Of a stretch of 64,000 nucleotides of DNA, positions 41,080 through 49,867 are shown in pieces. The stretch's first letter is position 1; each line of letters begins with the position of its first letter. Source of the stretch: Streptomyces sp. CG4. GTDB taxonomy: Bacteria > Actinomycetota > Actinomycetes > Streptomycetales > Streptomycetaceae. The position numbers and the translations under genes are program-made. The stretch covers positions 9,362,001 through 9,426,000 of the forward strand of contig NZ_CP163525.1 of assembly GCF_041080655.1 (NCBI RefSeq), in the 5' to 3' direction. The notes under the pieces were generated by a model. The model was not told where the DNA came from. It worked only from the letters and a program-made list of their open reading frames with translations, and ran no database searches.

Positions 41080-41903
41080 GCCAGGTCCCCAGCCGTGAGT
41101 TCGCGGCGAATCTCCTCGGCGAAGTGCCGGGTCAGGTGCCGACGGTGGTCAGGGGTGCCGTTGGGATCGGCGAACCAGACGTCGGCAGGGACGGCGTCGA
41201 TGCTCTGCCGCAGGGTTCGGGCATCGGGCAGGGAGTCGAAGGCGACGCGGACCGGCCGTGTGGTGCCGGCGGTGACGGTCAGCAGCAGGTCGTTCGCTCC
41301 CAGCCGTTGCGTGCCGACGAGGAACACCGTCGAACGGCCGAGCCGGGTCAGTGTGAAGCGACGGTGAGCGGTGCGCTTGCGCAGCGCGTACTCCGGAATG
41401 GTGATGCGCCGAAGGATCTCCCCGGGGGCGAGAACGTTGCGGTGGTCGCCCGTGACGAAATCGAGGGCGTCGACGAAGCGCACGGAACCATCGGGCGCCC
41501 ACAGCTCGTACTGCGCCTCGAGCGCAACCGCCAATGTGATCATCGGGCCTGCAGGCAAGGACATGCAGATGTTTCCGCCGACGGTCGCCGCGTTCCAGAC
41601 CTTGAACGAGGACAGGAATGCCTCACAGCTTTTCCTGAAGAGAATTCCGGCGGTCCAGCCCTCCGGCCACGGAAAGGTGTACAGGTCGCGAATGGTGCAG
41701 GTGGCGCTGATCTCCAGGCCCTCGTCCGTCAGGACAAGGGGCTCCCAACGCAACGCGGTCAGGTCGATCAGCCTGCGCAGGTCCGGCTGCTCCGTGGAGT
41801 AGAGCCATGTGCCGCCTGCGAGCCAGGCGTCGCCCTCGTGCCAGTCCCTGCCTGGCCGCTCGGACGGTCGCCGGACTACTTCGGTGATGGTGTTGAGGTC
41901 CAT
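41076..41903 (-). CDS. FAD-binding subunit of the molybdenum hydroxylase
   Basis: The 275-residue protein has the FAD-binding fold of xanthine dehydrogenase medium subunits: L-A-G-G-T-W-L, K-V-W-N-A-A-T-V-G-G-N-I-C-M-S-L-P-A-G-P, where the T-V-G-G-N loop contacts FAD, and I-L-R-R-I-T-I-P. ATG 41903 starts it; the stop overlaps the next start (ATGA), so the two subunits are translationally coupled. It carries electrons from the 2Fe-2S/Mo subunit to an acceptor. Confidence 0.85.
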   Translation of the reverse strand: MDLNTITEVVRRPSERPGRDWHEGDAWLAGGTWLYSTEQPDLRRLIDLTALRWEPLVLTDEGLEISATCTIRDLYTFPWPEGWTAGILFRKSCEAFLSSFKVWNAATVGGNICMSLPAGPMITLAVALEAQYELWAPDGSVRFVDALDFVTGDHRNVLAPGEILRRITIPEYALRKRTAHRRFTLTRLGRSTVFLVGTQRLGANDLLLTVTAGTTRPVRVAFDSLPDARTLRQSIDAVPADVWFADPNGTPDHRRHLTRHFAEEIRRELTAGDLA

Positions 41904-42201
41904 GAGAACCGACCTACGGGAGAGGGGACCTACGGAAGACAACTGTCCCGTGGCATTCCTGGAGTTGGTTTCCCGCTGACCGACGGAGTTCCGGCCATGA
42001 GGCCGCACCGTTCGGGGTCACTGCGTCAGGAGTGACCGGCGGGCACAGACGCCTTTTTCACAGCGTATCGCAGCATGTGAATACGGTCCGAGAGGACAGG
42101 ACCACTGAACGTATCCGATGCGCCCCGGACAGTAGTGCCGGTGTTTCATCGGGCGATCATGTCTCAGGGCAACCGCAACCCCGCTACCGTGTGCCGGCGC
42201 C

Positions 42202-42233
42202 GACTCAGTGCAGTCGGCGAACCGCACTGAGTC
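42202..42233 (-). terminator. Hairpin after the LuxR-type regulator
   Basis: GACTCAGTGC (42202-42211) and GCACTGAGTC (42224-42233) form a perfect 10-bp stem with a 12-nt loop, 11 nt after the regulator stop. The remaining sequence from 41904 to 42201 shows no gene and should hold the promoter of the molybdenum hydroxylase operon. Confidence 0.55.
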
Positions 42234-42244
42234 ACATCCCCGTA

Positions 42245-43267
42245 CTAGAGCAGACCGGCCCGGGCCGCCTGGATGCCCGCCTGGAAGCGGGTCCGCGCGC
42301 CCAGCTCGTCCATCACCTCGTGCACCCACCGCTGGACGGTGCGCGGTGAAACGCCCAACTGGCGAGCGATGCTGTCATCGGTGAACCCGGCCGACAGCAG
42401 CGTCAGCAGTTCGCCCCGGCGGTTCCCCGCGCCGAGCGTCGGGCCGCCTGCGTCCGGCACCCGTACCGCCCGATGCCAGTATGCCTCGAACATCCCGGTC
42501 AGCGCGTCCAGCAGGGAAGAGGCGCGGACCAGTACCGCGGCTTGCAACTCGGAGCCAGTGGCCACCGGCAGCATGGCCCAGCGGTCGTCCACCATGGCCA
42601 GCTTGCAGGGGAGTTGGGGGAGTAGCCTCGCTTCCTCTCCGGCCGCGACCACCTCGCGGATCTCGGTCAGTCGGCCGGGGGCGCTGAGCGAACCTGCCTC
42701 GTACACCGCGCGGATGCGCACTCTACGGGCCAGCAGGGAGCGTTCCAGTTCGGTGTCGGTGGGTGAGATGTGCGGGGGCTTGTCGAACAGCATGAGATGC
42801 CGCTGTGCGCCGTCTTGCATCTGCCGCCAGCGCTCGGCGATGGCGGCCTGTCCGGTGACGACCTCCACGAGGTCAGCCATCTGCGGTTGCTGGGCCCGCC
42901 GGTAGGCCCGCATCAACTCGCCCACCCGGCCGCGGGTGCGCAGCAGTTCCCGCTCCCGGCGTAGCAGCAGTGCCTCGACGGCGACGTCGGGCGCCGCGGC
43001 TGACCAGTGGACCGGAACGGCATCGTGCCGGGTGACCAGACCTTGTTGGGCGAGCGCGGTCAGCAGCCGCTCGGCGCGGTCGGCCGTAATGCCCAACTCC
43101 ATGGCGAGACCGGCTGCCGTACAGCGCGCGGAGGCGAGCACACGTAGATAGGCGTTCTGTTCCGCTTCAGGAATACCAAGGCCTTCGAGCAGACCACCCG
43201 AGGCCGCGCGCAGGGGCGCCTGCGGCTGGGCTGCGCCTGACACAGTGTGAAAACCGGCTGGGAACAC
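42245..43267 (-). CDS. LuxR-family regulator with TrmB-like N-terminus
   Basis: The 340-residue protein has an N-terminal winged helix like TrmB/MarR sugar regulators (A-Y-L-R-V-L-A-S-A-R-C-T-A-A-G-L-A-M-E-L-G-I-T), a coiled region rich in R/E/L, a central sensor-like domain and a C-terminal LuxR HTH (L-L-S-A-G-F-T-D-D-S-I-A-R-Q-L-G-V-S-P-R-T-V-Q-R). This arrangement is common among Streptomyces stand-alone LuxR regulators. The GTG start at 43267 is the first available; a GTG eight codons later is possible. It lies upstream of the molybdenum hydroxylase operon in the same direction and could control it. Confidence 0.75.
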   Translation of the reverse strand: MFPAGFHTVSGAAQPQAPLRAASGGLLEGLGIPEAEQNAYLRVLASARCTAAGLAMELGITADRAERLLTALAQQGLVTRHDAVPVHWSAAAPDVAVEALLLRRERELLRTRGRVGELMRAYRRAQQPQMADLVEVVTGQAAIAERWRQMQDGAQRHLMLFDKPPHISPTDTELERSLLARRVRIRAVYEAGSLSAPGRLTEIREVVAAGEEARLLPQLPCKLAMVDDRWAMLPVATGSELQAAVLVRASSLLDALTGMFEAYWHRAVRVPDAGGPTLGAGNRRGELLTLLSAGFTDDSIARQLGVSPRTVQRWVHEVMDELGARTRFQAGIQAARAGLL

Positions 43268-43462
43268 CCTGACCGTCCTTCGGCTCCGGGCGGGCGGAGC
43301 TGGACGAGCGGTACCCGCCGGGAGGCCATTGTGTCATGTTCTCGCCATGGCGGGTTCCTGTTGCCGCCTGACTCTTGAGAGTTCACACAGGCCCCACCCA
43401 CGATGAACCCCGGTCTGACAGGCCCCCCGAACATCGACTCCACCCCCACAGGAGACCGATAC

Positions 43463-44224
43463 ATGGGCACGAATACAGGAACCAGACGCAATCGCTTCGC
43501 CGGCCGGGCGACAACCGCGGGGCTGCTGCTCGCCGCCGTCGCTCTCGTCCCGGCATGTGCCGGAACGTCGGCGGGCGCCGCCAGTACGGGATTCGGCCCG
43601 CACACGCAGCGATTCCAGGACAGCAACTGGGGCGGATACGTTGCCACCGGAAGCTTCAGCACCATCAGCGGCTCGTGGACCGAACCGCATGTGACCTGCA
43701 ACAGCAGTAACGACCTGTTCGCCCCCTGGGTCGGCCTGGACGGCTACGGTTCGCAGACGGTGGAACAGACCGGTGTGCAGACCGACTGCTCCAGCGGGTC
43801 GCCGGTCCTCTCTGCCTGGTACGAGATGTACCCTGCCGCGCCGGTGTACTGGAACGACCCGGTCTCCGAAGGCGACAGCATCACGGCCTCAGCGGTCTCC
43901 AACGGCGGAGGCAGCTACACGCTGACGCTCACCGACAACACCCAGGGCTGGACCGAACACATCGACCAGAACCTCGGCGCGAACAACGCCAGTGCCGAAG
44001 CGGTCATCGAGTCCCCCACCCAGAGCTATCCGTCCTTCAGCCAACTGGACTTCTCCGGTGTGACGGTGGACGGCCAGTCGTTCGAAGCGACGAATCCGCA
44101 GGCGTTCACCAGCGGCGGCTACGCGCCGGGACCGCTGTCCGGGGGCTCCTTCTCCATGACGCCGAGCGGCGCTGCCCGTACGCCACACACGCCCGCCGAA
44201 CGGCCGGGTGTCATCCGCTACTGA
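43463..44224 (+). CDS. Secreted G1 family peptidase (eqolisin)
   Basis: The 253-residue protein begins at ATG 43463 after CAGGAG. A signal peptide (A-G-L-L-L-A-A-V-A-L-V-P-A-C-A-G) contains a cysteine that could allow lipidation. The mature part has S-N-W-G-G-Y-V, A-P-W-V-G-L-D-G, the catalytic Q102 in V-E-Q-T-G, W-Y-E-M-Y-P and the presumed catalytic E179 in A-E-A-V-I-E-S-P. These Gln/Glu residues define the glutamic peptidases, which work at acid pH. The fungal consensus at the last motif has Trp after the glutamate; here it is Ala. Confidence 0.85.
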   Translation: MGTNTGTRRNRFAGRATTAGLLLAAVALVPACAGTSAGAASTGFGPHTQRFQDSNWGGYVATGSFSTISGSWTEPHVTCNSSNDLFAPWVGLDGYGSQTVEQTGVQTDCSSGSPVLSAWYEMYPAAPVYWNDPVSEGDSITASAVSNGGGSYTLTLTDNTQGWTEHIDQNLGANNASAEAVIESPTQSYPSFSQLDFSGVTVDGQSFEATNPQAFTSGGYAPGPLSGGSFSMTPSGAARTPHTPAERPGVIRY

Positions 44225-44254
44225 CGGCCGCTCCGCGCAAGCTTGGAACCACCA

Positions 44255-44287
44255 GGGGTGCCCGGACCGCACCGGTCCGGGCACCCC
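44255..44287 (+). terminator. Terminator of the G1 peptidase gene
   Basis: GGGGTGCCCGGACCG and CGGTCCGGGCACCCC form a perfect 15-bp stem with a 3-nt loop, 31 nt after the stop codon. Confidence 0.8.
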
Positions 44288-44493
44288 GGCCGGTCAGACG
44301 GCGGAAGACACCCGGCAGGTGAACTCACCGAAGCCCACCTTCCTGCCCGCGGACATGGTCCTGCATCCGCCACCGCGGATTGAGTGAGAGCGTCAACAGC
44401 ACCAGCAAGCCGCGGAAACACGTCGCCGCGTCGCGTCCTGGTCCTGACCGTCGGCCGCATCGTTCACTGGGCCCCCGGCGCAACTGCCGCCTG

Positions 44494-46137
44494 TCACCGG
44501 GTGCGCAGGAGGCGGGCCAGGAGCGGGCGGTAGTGCGCGAAGGGGGGCACGGTGGCTTTCGGGTCCTTTGCTGCCTCGTCCCAGCGTCTGAGGGCTGTGG
44601 CTTGTCGAGCGTGCGGGAGGGCCGCGAACTGGTCGGCTTCGGCGGCGGACATGGGGCCGCCTTGCACGTCGAGGGTGTAGAGGGAGGCTGGCGAGAGGCG
44701 CTGGAGGTAGTCGGGTTCGACGGCGCACAGGTAGCGTTTGGCTGCGACGTGCAGGCGGACGGGTTCGGTTACGTCCGGCGGGAACCAGGCGGCGAGCCAG
44801 TCGGCGCCGGTGTGGCTGTGCCGGTTGTCGGTGCCGGTCATGAGCCGGGCGCCGCTGATGTGACCGGTGAAGTGGCCGATGTCGTGCAGGAGCGCTGCCG
44901 CGATGAGAACGTCGGGGGCGCCTGCGGCCTCGGCGTGGGCGGCGGTCTGCAGCATGTGCGCGGCTTGGGTGACCGGCTCGCCGAGGTACTCGCTGCTGCC
45001 CTCGTCGTTGAAGAGCTGTTCGAGTCGGGCGACGATGCCGAGGGTGCGGCGCAGGACGGCCAGTTCGCTGGCGGCGGCGTCGAGGTCGGCGTAACAGCCT
45101 TGCAGGTGCCGGGCGCCGTCGGCGGTGAAGCCGGAGCGGGCGTGCAGGATCCGGGTGTTGTCGAAGATCACGCAGTCGCCGGGTTCGAGTCGGAAGCTCA
45201 GCTGTGCGGTGGGGCGGTAGAGCAGTTCGGCGAAGGCGCGATAGGCCTGGTAGAACGCGGCGATTCGGTCCGGCTCCAGCGCGATCGGCCGCATGGAGCG
45301 GTTGTTGAATCGGATCTGCTTGATCCGGCCGAGGGGATCGAGTCCGATGAGTGGGGCGCTCGTGCTCAGGTCCGCGCCGGAATCGGCATAGCGGAAGGTC
45401 ACCGGCGTGCGGGTGAGCAGGCCGAAGGCCTCTGGCTGCTCGCGGCGCAGCGTGACCGCGGCGTGGAAGCCGTCCACGAGGCCGGAGTCACCGCCGGCTG
45501 CCGCATTGGTGAGGCAGTGCAGCAGTTGGATGGTCGGGAGCGGGTCCCGGTAGGGGTTGTCGGTGTGGGGCAGGATCGGGCGCGAGCTGAACGCCAGGTT
45601 TGCCGGGTTCTGCTCGACGCGCACCTCGAACAGTTCACCGTAATTGGTCTCGCGTACGTAGCCGAACGATCTCGCGACGTCCAGCACGGCACGATCCGCG
45701 ACGGGCACACCGCGGAGGATGACGAAGCCCTGCGTCAGCAGCGCCTCCAGACAGCGCGCGCGTTCGGCGGGATCATCCGCGAAGGACCGCCAGACACCTG
45801 TGGGCACGATGTCTTCAAGGTCCGCGGCAGTCCAGAGAGCCTTGGCGTCCTCGGTCCGGTCGTCGTAGGGGGGCGTCGTGCCGGGCTGGTAGGTGTCCAG
45901 CCATGTGTGGGTGAAGCGCGAGCGGTGCCCGTCCGGGGCGAAGACGACCTGCACGCCGTCGGCGTCCTCCTCGGCCTGCGCGATCACGACGTCGTGCGCC
46001 AGGTCGGTGATGTCGAAGAGTTTCTGGCCGCTGCCCGGGACCTGGCACCTGCTGCACGGGCAGTTGTCGCGAAGCCACAGGGCGGGAAAACGCGTCCCGT
46101 CCTGGCGGATCAGTTCGGTCTGCACGGTGGTCGTCAC
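44494..46137 (-). CDS. Fused TmpA-like dioxygenase and PhnZ/TmpB-like HD oxygenase
   Basis: The 547-residue protein joins two enzymes. Residues 1 to about 370 resemble gamma-butyrobetaine-hydroxylase-type 2-oxoglutarate dioxygenases: the small N-terminal metal domain (L-R-D-N-C-P-C-S-R-C), the iron ligands H191 and D193 in L-P-H-T-D and H332 in I-L-H-A-R. Residues about 375-547 are an HD-domain diiron oxygenase of the PhnZ/TmpB type, with the lid pair Y384 and E387 in E-Y-L-G-E and a full ligand set: Q-A-A-H, L-L-H-D-I-G-H, H-S-H-T-G, L-H-V-A-A-K-R-Y-L and R-R-W-D. In the known TmpA-TmpB and PhnY-PhnZ pairs the first enzyme hydroxylates a phosphonate and the second cleaves its C-P bond. GTG 46137 overlaps the GntR stop. 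Confidence 0.85.
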   Translation of the reverse strand: MTTTVQTELIRQDGTRFPALWLRDNCPCSRCQVPGSGQKLFDITDLAHDVVIAQAEEDADGVQVVFAPDGHRSRFTHTWLDTYQPGTTPPYDDRTEDAKALWTAADLEDIVPTGVWRSFADDPAERARCLEALLTQGFVILRGVPVADRAVLDVARSFGYVRETNYGELFEVRVEQNPANLAFSSRPILPHTDNPYRDPLPTIQLLHCLTNAAAGGDSGLVDGFHAAVTLRREQPEAFGLLTRTPVTFRYADSGADLSTSAPLIGLDPLGRIKQIRFNNRSMRPIALEPDRIAAFYQAYRAFAELLYRPTAQLSFRLEPGDCVIFDNTRILHARSGFTADGARHLQGCYADLDAAASELAVLRRTLGIVARLEQLFNDEGSSEYLGEPVTQAAHMLQTAAHAEAAGAPDVLIAAALLHDIGHFTGHISGARLMTGTDNRHSHTGADWLAAWFPPDVTEPVRLHVAAKRYLCAVEPDYLQRLSPASLYTLDVQGGPMSAAEADQFAALPHARQATALRRWDEAAKDPKATVPPFAHYRPLLARLLRTR

Positions 46138-46895
46138 TTTCCTGTCGCGGGGGCGCGGTCGCGGACGAGAGGGGAAGCCGCGACGGAGTTGCGGACGGTG
46201 AAGGCGACGGCGTCGCCGACGTAGCAGTCCTGCGACCATTCCAGGGGCCGGCCCTGGTGGTCGGTGGACCGTCGCCGTTCGCGCAGGAGCGCGGTGCCGG
46301 CCGGGATCTCCAGCAGCCGGGCGTCCTCGGCGTCGGCGCTGACCGCGTCGATGGTGTGTTCCGCGTGTGCGAAGACGATCCCGTGCTCCTCCAGCCGTTC
46401 GCAGATCGACTCACGCTCCAGGTCTACGAAGGCGAACAGCGCGCCGACCGGTTCCGGATACGCCGTACGCTCGATCATCACCGGGACATCGGTCAGCAGT
46501 CTGACGCGCACCAGATAGACCACCGGATCGCCGGGCTCCAGTCCGAGTGCGTGCGCCTGCGCCGGATCGGCGGGCCGGCGCTCCAGGACATCGACACGTC
46601 CGGACGGCACCTCGCCGATCGAATGGGCCCAGCGCGAGAACGACCTCAGTTCCCCGAAACTCTGCAGCCTGGGCAGAGCGAGCACCGTGCGGCGCGCGCC
46701 CTGCTGCGAGGCCATCAGGCCGTCCTCGCGCAGGACCTCCAGAGCCCGACGCACCGTGTTGCGGGACACGCCGTACTCCTGAGCAAGGACATGCTCCGAC
46801 GGCAGTCTCGACCCCGGCGGGAACACCCCGTCGGCGATCGCCTTGCGCAGCCGGACAACCAAGTCCAGGTAGAGGGAATCGGCCTGGTCTGCCAT
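46134..46895 (-). CDS. GntR-family (HutC/UTRA) regulator
   Basis: The 253-residue protein starts at ATG 46895 with GGAG eight bases upstream. The winged HTH is clear (R-L-R-K-A-I-A-D-G-V-F-P-P-G-S-R-L-P-S-E and Y-G-V-S-R-N-T-V-R-R-A-L). A UTRA ligand domain follows, with V-Y-L-V-R-V-R-L-L, P-V-M-I-E-R-T and the late A-F-T-V-R. PhnF, which controls phosphonate genes, belongs to the same subfamily. It is co-transcribed with the fused dioxygenase/HD gene (4-nt overlap), and an inverted repeat lies 13 nt upstream, so it probably represses its own operon and responds to the phosphonate substrate. Confidence 0.85.
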   Translation of the reverse strand: MADQADSLYLDLVVRLRKAIADGVFPPGSRLPSEHVLAQEYGVSRNTVRRALEVLREDGLMASQQGARRTVLALPRLQSFGELRSFSRWAHSIGEVPSGRVDVLERRPADPAQAHALGLEPGDPVVYLVRVRLLTDVPVMIERTAYPEPVGALFAFVDLERESICERLEEHGIVFAHAEHTIDAVSADAEDARLLEIPAGTALLRERRRSTDHQGRPLEWSQDCYVGDAVAFTVRNSVAASPLVRDRAPATGK

Positions 46896-46908
46896 CACAG
46901 CTCCGGTG

Positions 46909-46944
46909 ACTTGTAGGTACAAGCTGAAACCTGTACCTACAAGT
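46909..46944. promoter_or_regulatory. GntR operator pair
   Basis: ACTTGTAGGTACA (46909-46921) and TGTACCTACAAGT (46932-46944) are exact reverse complements separated by 10 nt. Each arm is itself near-palindromic (TTGTA-GG-TACAA), so two regulator dimers may bind. It sits just upstream of the GntR start. Confidence 0.7.
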
Positions 46945-47013
46945 TAGCCGGTGTGGGTGTGGCGGACAAGAGCTGTGGCCTCGGCGACCTGGAGGCGCTG
47001 GACATGAAGTCGG

Positions 47014-49500
47014 TCAATGTCCTGCCGGGAGGGACTGTTCGGTCCAGATCGTCTTTCCGGTTGTGGTGTGACGGGTGCCCCAGCGTTGCGTCAGTTGGGC
47101 GATCAGGAGCAGACCACGGCCGCCCTCGTCGTCGGCGCGGGCCCGCCGCATGTGGGGTGAGGTGCTGCTGGCGTCGGAGACCTCGCAGATGAGACTGATG
47201 TCCTTGATCAGGCGTAGCTGAATGGGCGGTTGGCCGTAGCGGATGGCGTTGGTGACGAGTTCGCTCACCACGAGTTCCGTGATGAATGCGGTCTCGTCCA
47301 GTCCCCAGGAAGTGAGTTGGTCGGCCGCGAGTTGGCGTGCACGGGCCACCACGGCGGGGTCCGGCGGCAGGTTCCAGGTGGCGACCTGAGAGGCGTCGAG
47401 GGTCTGGGGCCGGGCGAGGAGCAGGGCGGCGTCATCGGAGGGGGTGCCGGAGAGCAGCGCCTGCAACACCCTGTCGCAGGCGTCTTTCAGGGACGACGGG
47501 GCGTTGTGCAGAACGTCGCGCAACCGCGTGAGCCCGATGTCCACGTCCCGGTCGGCGGTCTCGATCAGGCCGTTGGTGAACAGAGCGATCAGGCTGCCCT
47601 CGGGCAGTACGAGTTCGGCGGACTCGAAGGGCAGGCCGCCCAGGCCCAGTGGCGGGCCGATGGGCAGGTCGGGGAAGTCGACCGTGCCGTCCGGGTGCAC
47701 GATGGCGGGGGCCGGGTGCCCGGCACGGGCAACGGTGCAGTGCCGGGAGACCGGGTCGTAGACGGCGTACAGGCAGGTGGCGCCGGCGACCTCGTCCTCG
47801 GGCTCCGCAGCCTCCCGGGCGGACGGGCCCGCCTCGCGGTCGAGGCGCAGCACGAGGTCGTCGAGCTGCGTGAGCAGTTCGTCGGGTGGAATGTCGATCT
47901 CGGCGAGTGTGAGGACGGCCGTGCGCAGGCGTCCCATGGTGGCCGAGGCCTGGATGCCGTGGCCGACGACATCGCCCACGACGAGGGCGACCCTGGCACC
48001 GGACAGGGGGATGACGTCGAACCAGTCGCCACCGATGCCTGCCTTGGAGTCGGCCGGTACATAGCGGGAGGCCACCTCCACGGCACTCTGCCGGGGAGGC
48101 TGCCGGGGGAGCATGCTGCGTTGCAGGGCGACGGCGGTATTGCGCTCGCGGGTGTAGCGGCGGGCGTTGTCGATGGCCAGGGAGGCTCTGGTGGTGATCT
48201 CCTCGGCGAGGAGGAGATCGTTCACGTCGAAGGCCTCAGGCGTACGGTGCCGGAGGAATACGGCGAGTCCCAGGGTGGTGCCGCGGGCGCGAAGCGGCAC
48301 CACGACGAGGGAGTGGATCCCGTGGGCGCGGACGGTGCGGGAGCGAGAGGCATCGTGCGCCAGCCACTGCTGGATGTCCGGTTCCTCGACCCAGTGCCAT
48401 GCCGGCTTTCCAGTGGCCAGGGCGCGGCCCATGGGGGAGTCGTCGGGGTAGCGGTCCGTATCGCCGGGGGTGACCACGGATTCCGGGCAGCCGTCCAGGA
48501 CGGACTGCTGCGCGGCCCGGCACAGAACGACGGGTCGGGTGGCCGGATCGAACTCCGGCTCCACGCCCTGGAAGACGGACTCGAACAGGTCGACGCTGAC
48601 GAAGTCGGCGAAGTTCTCGGTGGCCAGGTCCGCCAGCTCCTGAGCGGTCCGTGTCACGTCGAGTGTGCTGCCGATGCGGACGCTGGCCGCGTTCACGATG
48701 GACAACCGTTGTCTGCTCCGGTACTGCCCGGTGATGTCGACGGCGGCCGTCGACATGCCCCGCACACGTGTCACCGCCGGGGCAGGACTGTTGGTGAGCC
48801 GGGCCAGCGCCGTCGGCAGCCCGGTGAGCGAGGTGATCACCGCGTCGGGCTCCTCGAGCTGGCTACGGGTCGGTGCCGGCGGAGCCTCGCCGCGCAGCAT
48901 CCACACGGTGCGCATTCCGAGCCGCGCCGTGGGCCGGATGTCGGTGTCCAGCCAGTTGCCGACATAGGCGGCGCGGGTAGGGGGCACCCCCATCTGCTTC
49001 AGTGCCGCGAGGAAGGCGCGCGGATCCGGCTTCTCGAAGGGCTCGCCCCCGAGCAGAGTCGCGTCGAACATCCCGTCCAGGCCGTCACGGCGCAGTGCCT
49101 CCCGCACCTGTGGCGGGGACAGGGAGACGATGCCGAGCCGGTACTGGTGCGCCAGCGCGTGCAGGGTCGGCCTGACATCCGTGTAGAGGGCCTCGACCGG
49201 GTACTTCCAGTGCTGGACGATATGCCGGTGCAGCAGGGCCGCGTCCCTGCCGGGAACGAATCGCCGGGCGAACGCGGTGTGCAGCAGTCTGCTGCCGCCT
49301 TCGCGTTCGGCCTCGTACAGCCCCCAGAATTCGGATTCCTCGACGCCTCCGGCCAGTTCGGCGACCGCCTGGTGCAGCGCCTGTACGTAGCACGCGTCGT
49401 CGTAGATCGTCCCACCGATGTCGAACAGAACCGCGTCGATGCACTCGGCCGACCGCTCCTGCCCGGACATGGAACGACCTGTGTGCCTGGCCTCGCTCAC
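47014..49500 (-). CDS. HAD hydrolase-GAF-PP2C phosphatase-HATPase signalling fusion
   Basis: The 828-residue soluble protein has four domains. Residues about 20-210 are a HAD-like phosphatase domain: V-L-F-D-I-G-G-T, G-I-V-S-L-S, K-P-D-P and V-G-N-W-L-D-T-D. The usual second aspartate of motif I is G29, which may weaken phosphatase activity. Residues about 280-440 form a GAF sensor. Residues about 450-690 are a SpoIIE/RsbU-type PP2C phosphatase (G-I-G-G-D-W-F-D-V, V-G-D-V-V-G-H-G-I). Residues 700-828 are an RsbW-like ATPase (V-S-E-L-V-T-N-A-I-R-Y-G, G-G-R-G-L-L-L-I). The last three parts are common in Streptomyces partner-switching proteins that control sigma factors; the added HAD domain is not. 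Confidence 0.85.
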   Translation of the reverse strand: MSEARHTGRSMSGQERSAECIDAVLFDIGGTIYDDACYVQALHQAVAELAGGVEESEFWGLYEAEREGGSRLLHTAFARRFVPGRDAALLHRHIVQHWKYPVEALYTDVRPTLHALAHQYRLGIVSLSPPQVREALRRDGLDGMFDATLLGGEPFEKPDPRAFLAALKQMGVPPTRAAYVGNWLDTDIRPTARLGMRTVWMLRGEAPPAPTRSQLEEPDAVITSLTGLPTALARLTNSPAPAVTRVRGMSTAAVDITGQYRSRQRLSIVNAASVRIGSTLDVTRTAQELADLATENFADFVSVDLFESVFQGVEPEFDPATRPVVLCRAAQQSVLDGCPESVVTPGDTDRYPDDSPMGRALATGKPAWHWVEEPDIQQWLAHDASRSRTVRAHGIHSLVVVPLRARGTTLGLAVFLRHRTPEAFDVNDLLLAEEITTRASLAIDNARRYTRERNTAVALQRSMLPRQPPRQSAVEVASRYVPADSKAGIGGDWFDVIPLSGARVALVVGDVVGHGIQASATMGRLRTAVLTLAEIDIPPDELLTQLDDLVLRLDREAGPSAREAAEPEDEVAGATCLYAVYDPVSRHCTVARAGHPAPAIVHPDGTVDFPDLPIGPPLGLGGLPFESAELVLPEGSLIALFTNGLIETADRDVDIGLTRLRDVLHNAPSSLKDACDRVLQALLSGTPSDDAALLLARPQTLDASQVATWNLPPDPAVVARARQLAADQLTSWGLDETAFITELVVSELVTNAIRYGQPPIQLRLIKDISLICEVSDASSTSPHMRRARADDEGGRGLLLIAQLTQRWGTRHTTTGKTIWTEQSLPAGH

Positions 49501-49867
49501 GGCTCCCCCCTGGTTCGGAGGACATGTATCAGTCCCGACATCTCATCCTTACCGTGGGAACCTGAGACATCGCATGTCGTGAAGCCCCTCAGTGTGGCCA
49601 CTGTTCGGGTGACGGGCGAAGATCACAAGGCTGCACGGGCAAAGAACACGCGGCCACCGGGATCGGAGCGGCTCCGCAGGTAATTCAACCGGTCTCCGCA
49701 GGTCCATCATCTCGGCACACCGGAGATGCCGCAGCATCGCGTGAGAAGCCTTGCCCCGGGATGACCTGCCGGTTCGAATCGGGGCGACGCCGATCCCGGC
49801 CAAGGACCCATCGGCGATCCCTGAGGGAACCCCCCACGTGCCTCTCGCCCCGACCAAGGAGGGTCTC
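49501..49867. other. Intergenic region between divergent signalling genes
   Basis: No gene is seen. The region should contain promoters for the minus-strand HAD-PP2C gene and the small plus-strand membrane peptide. No strong palindrome was found here. Confidence 0.35.
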
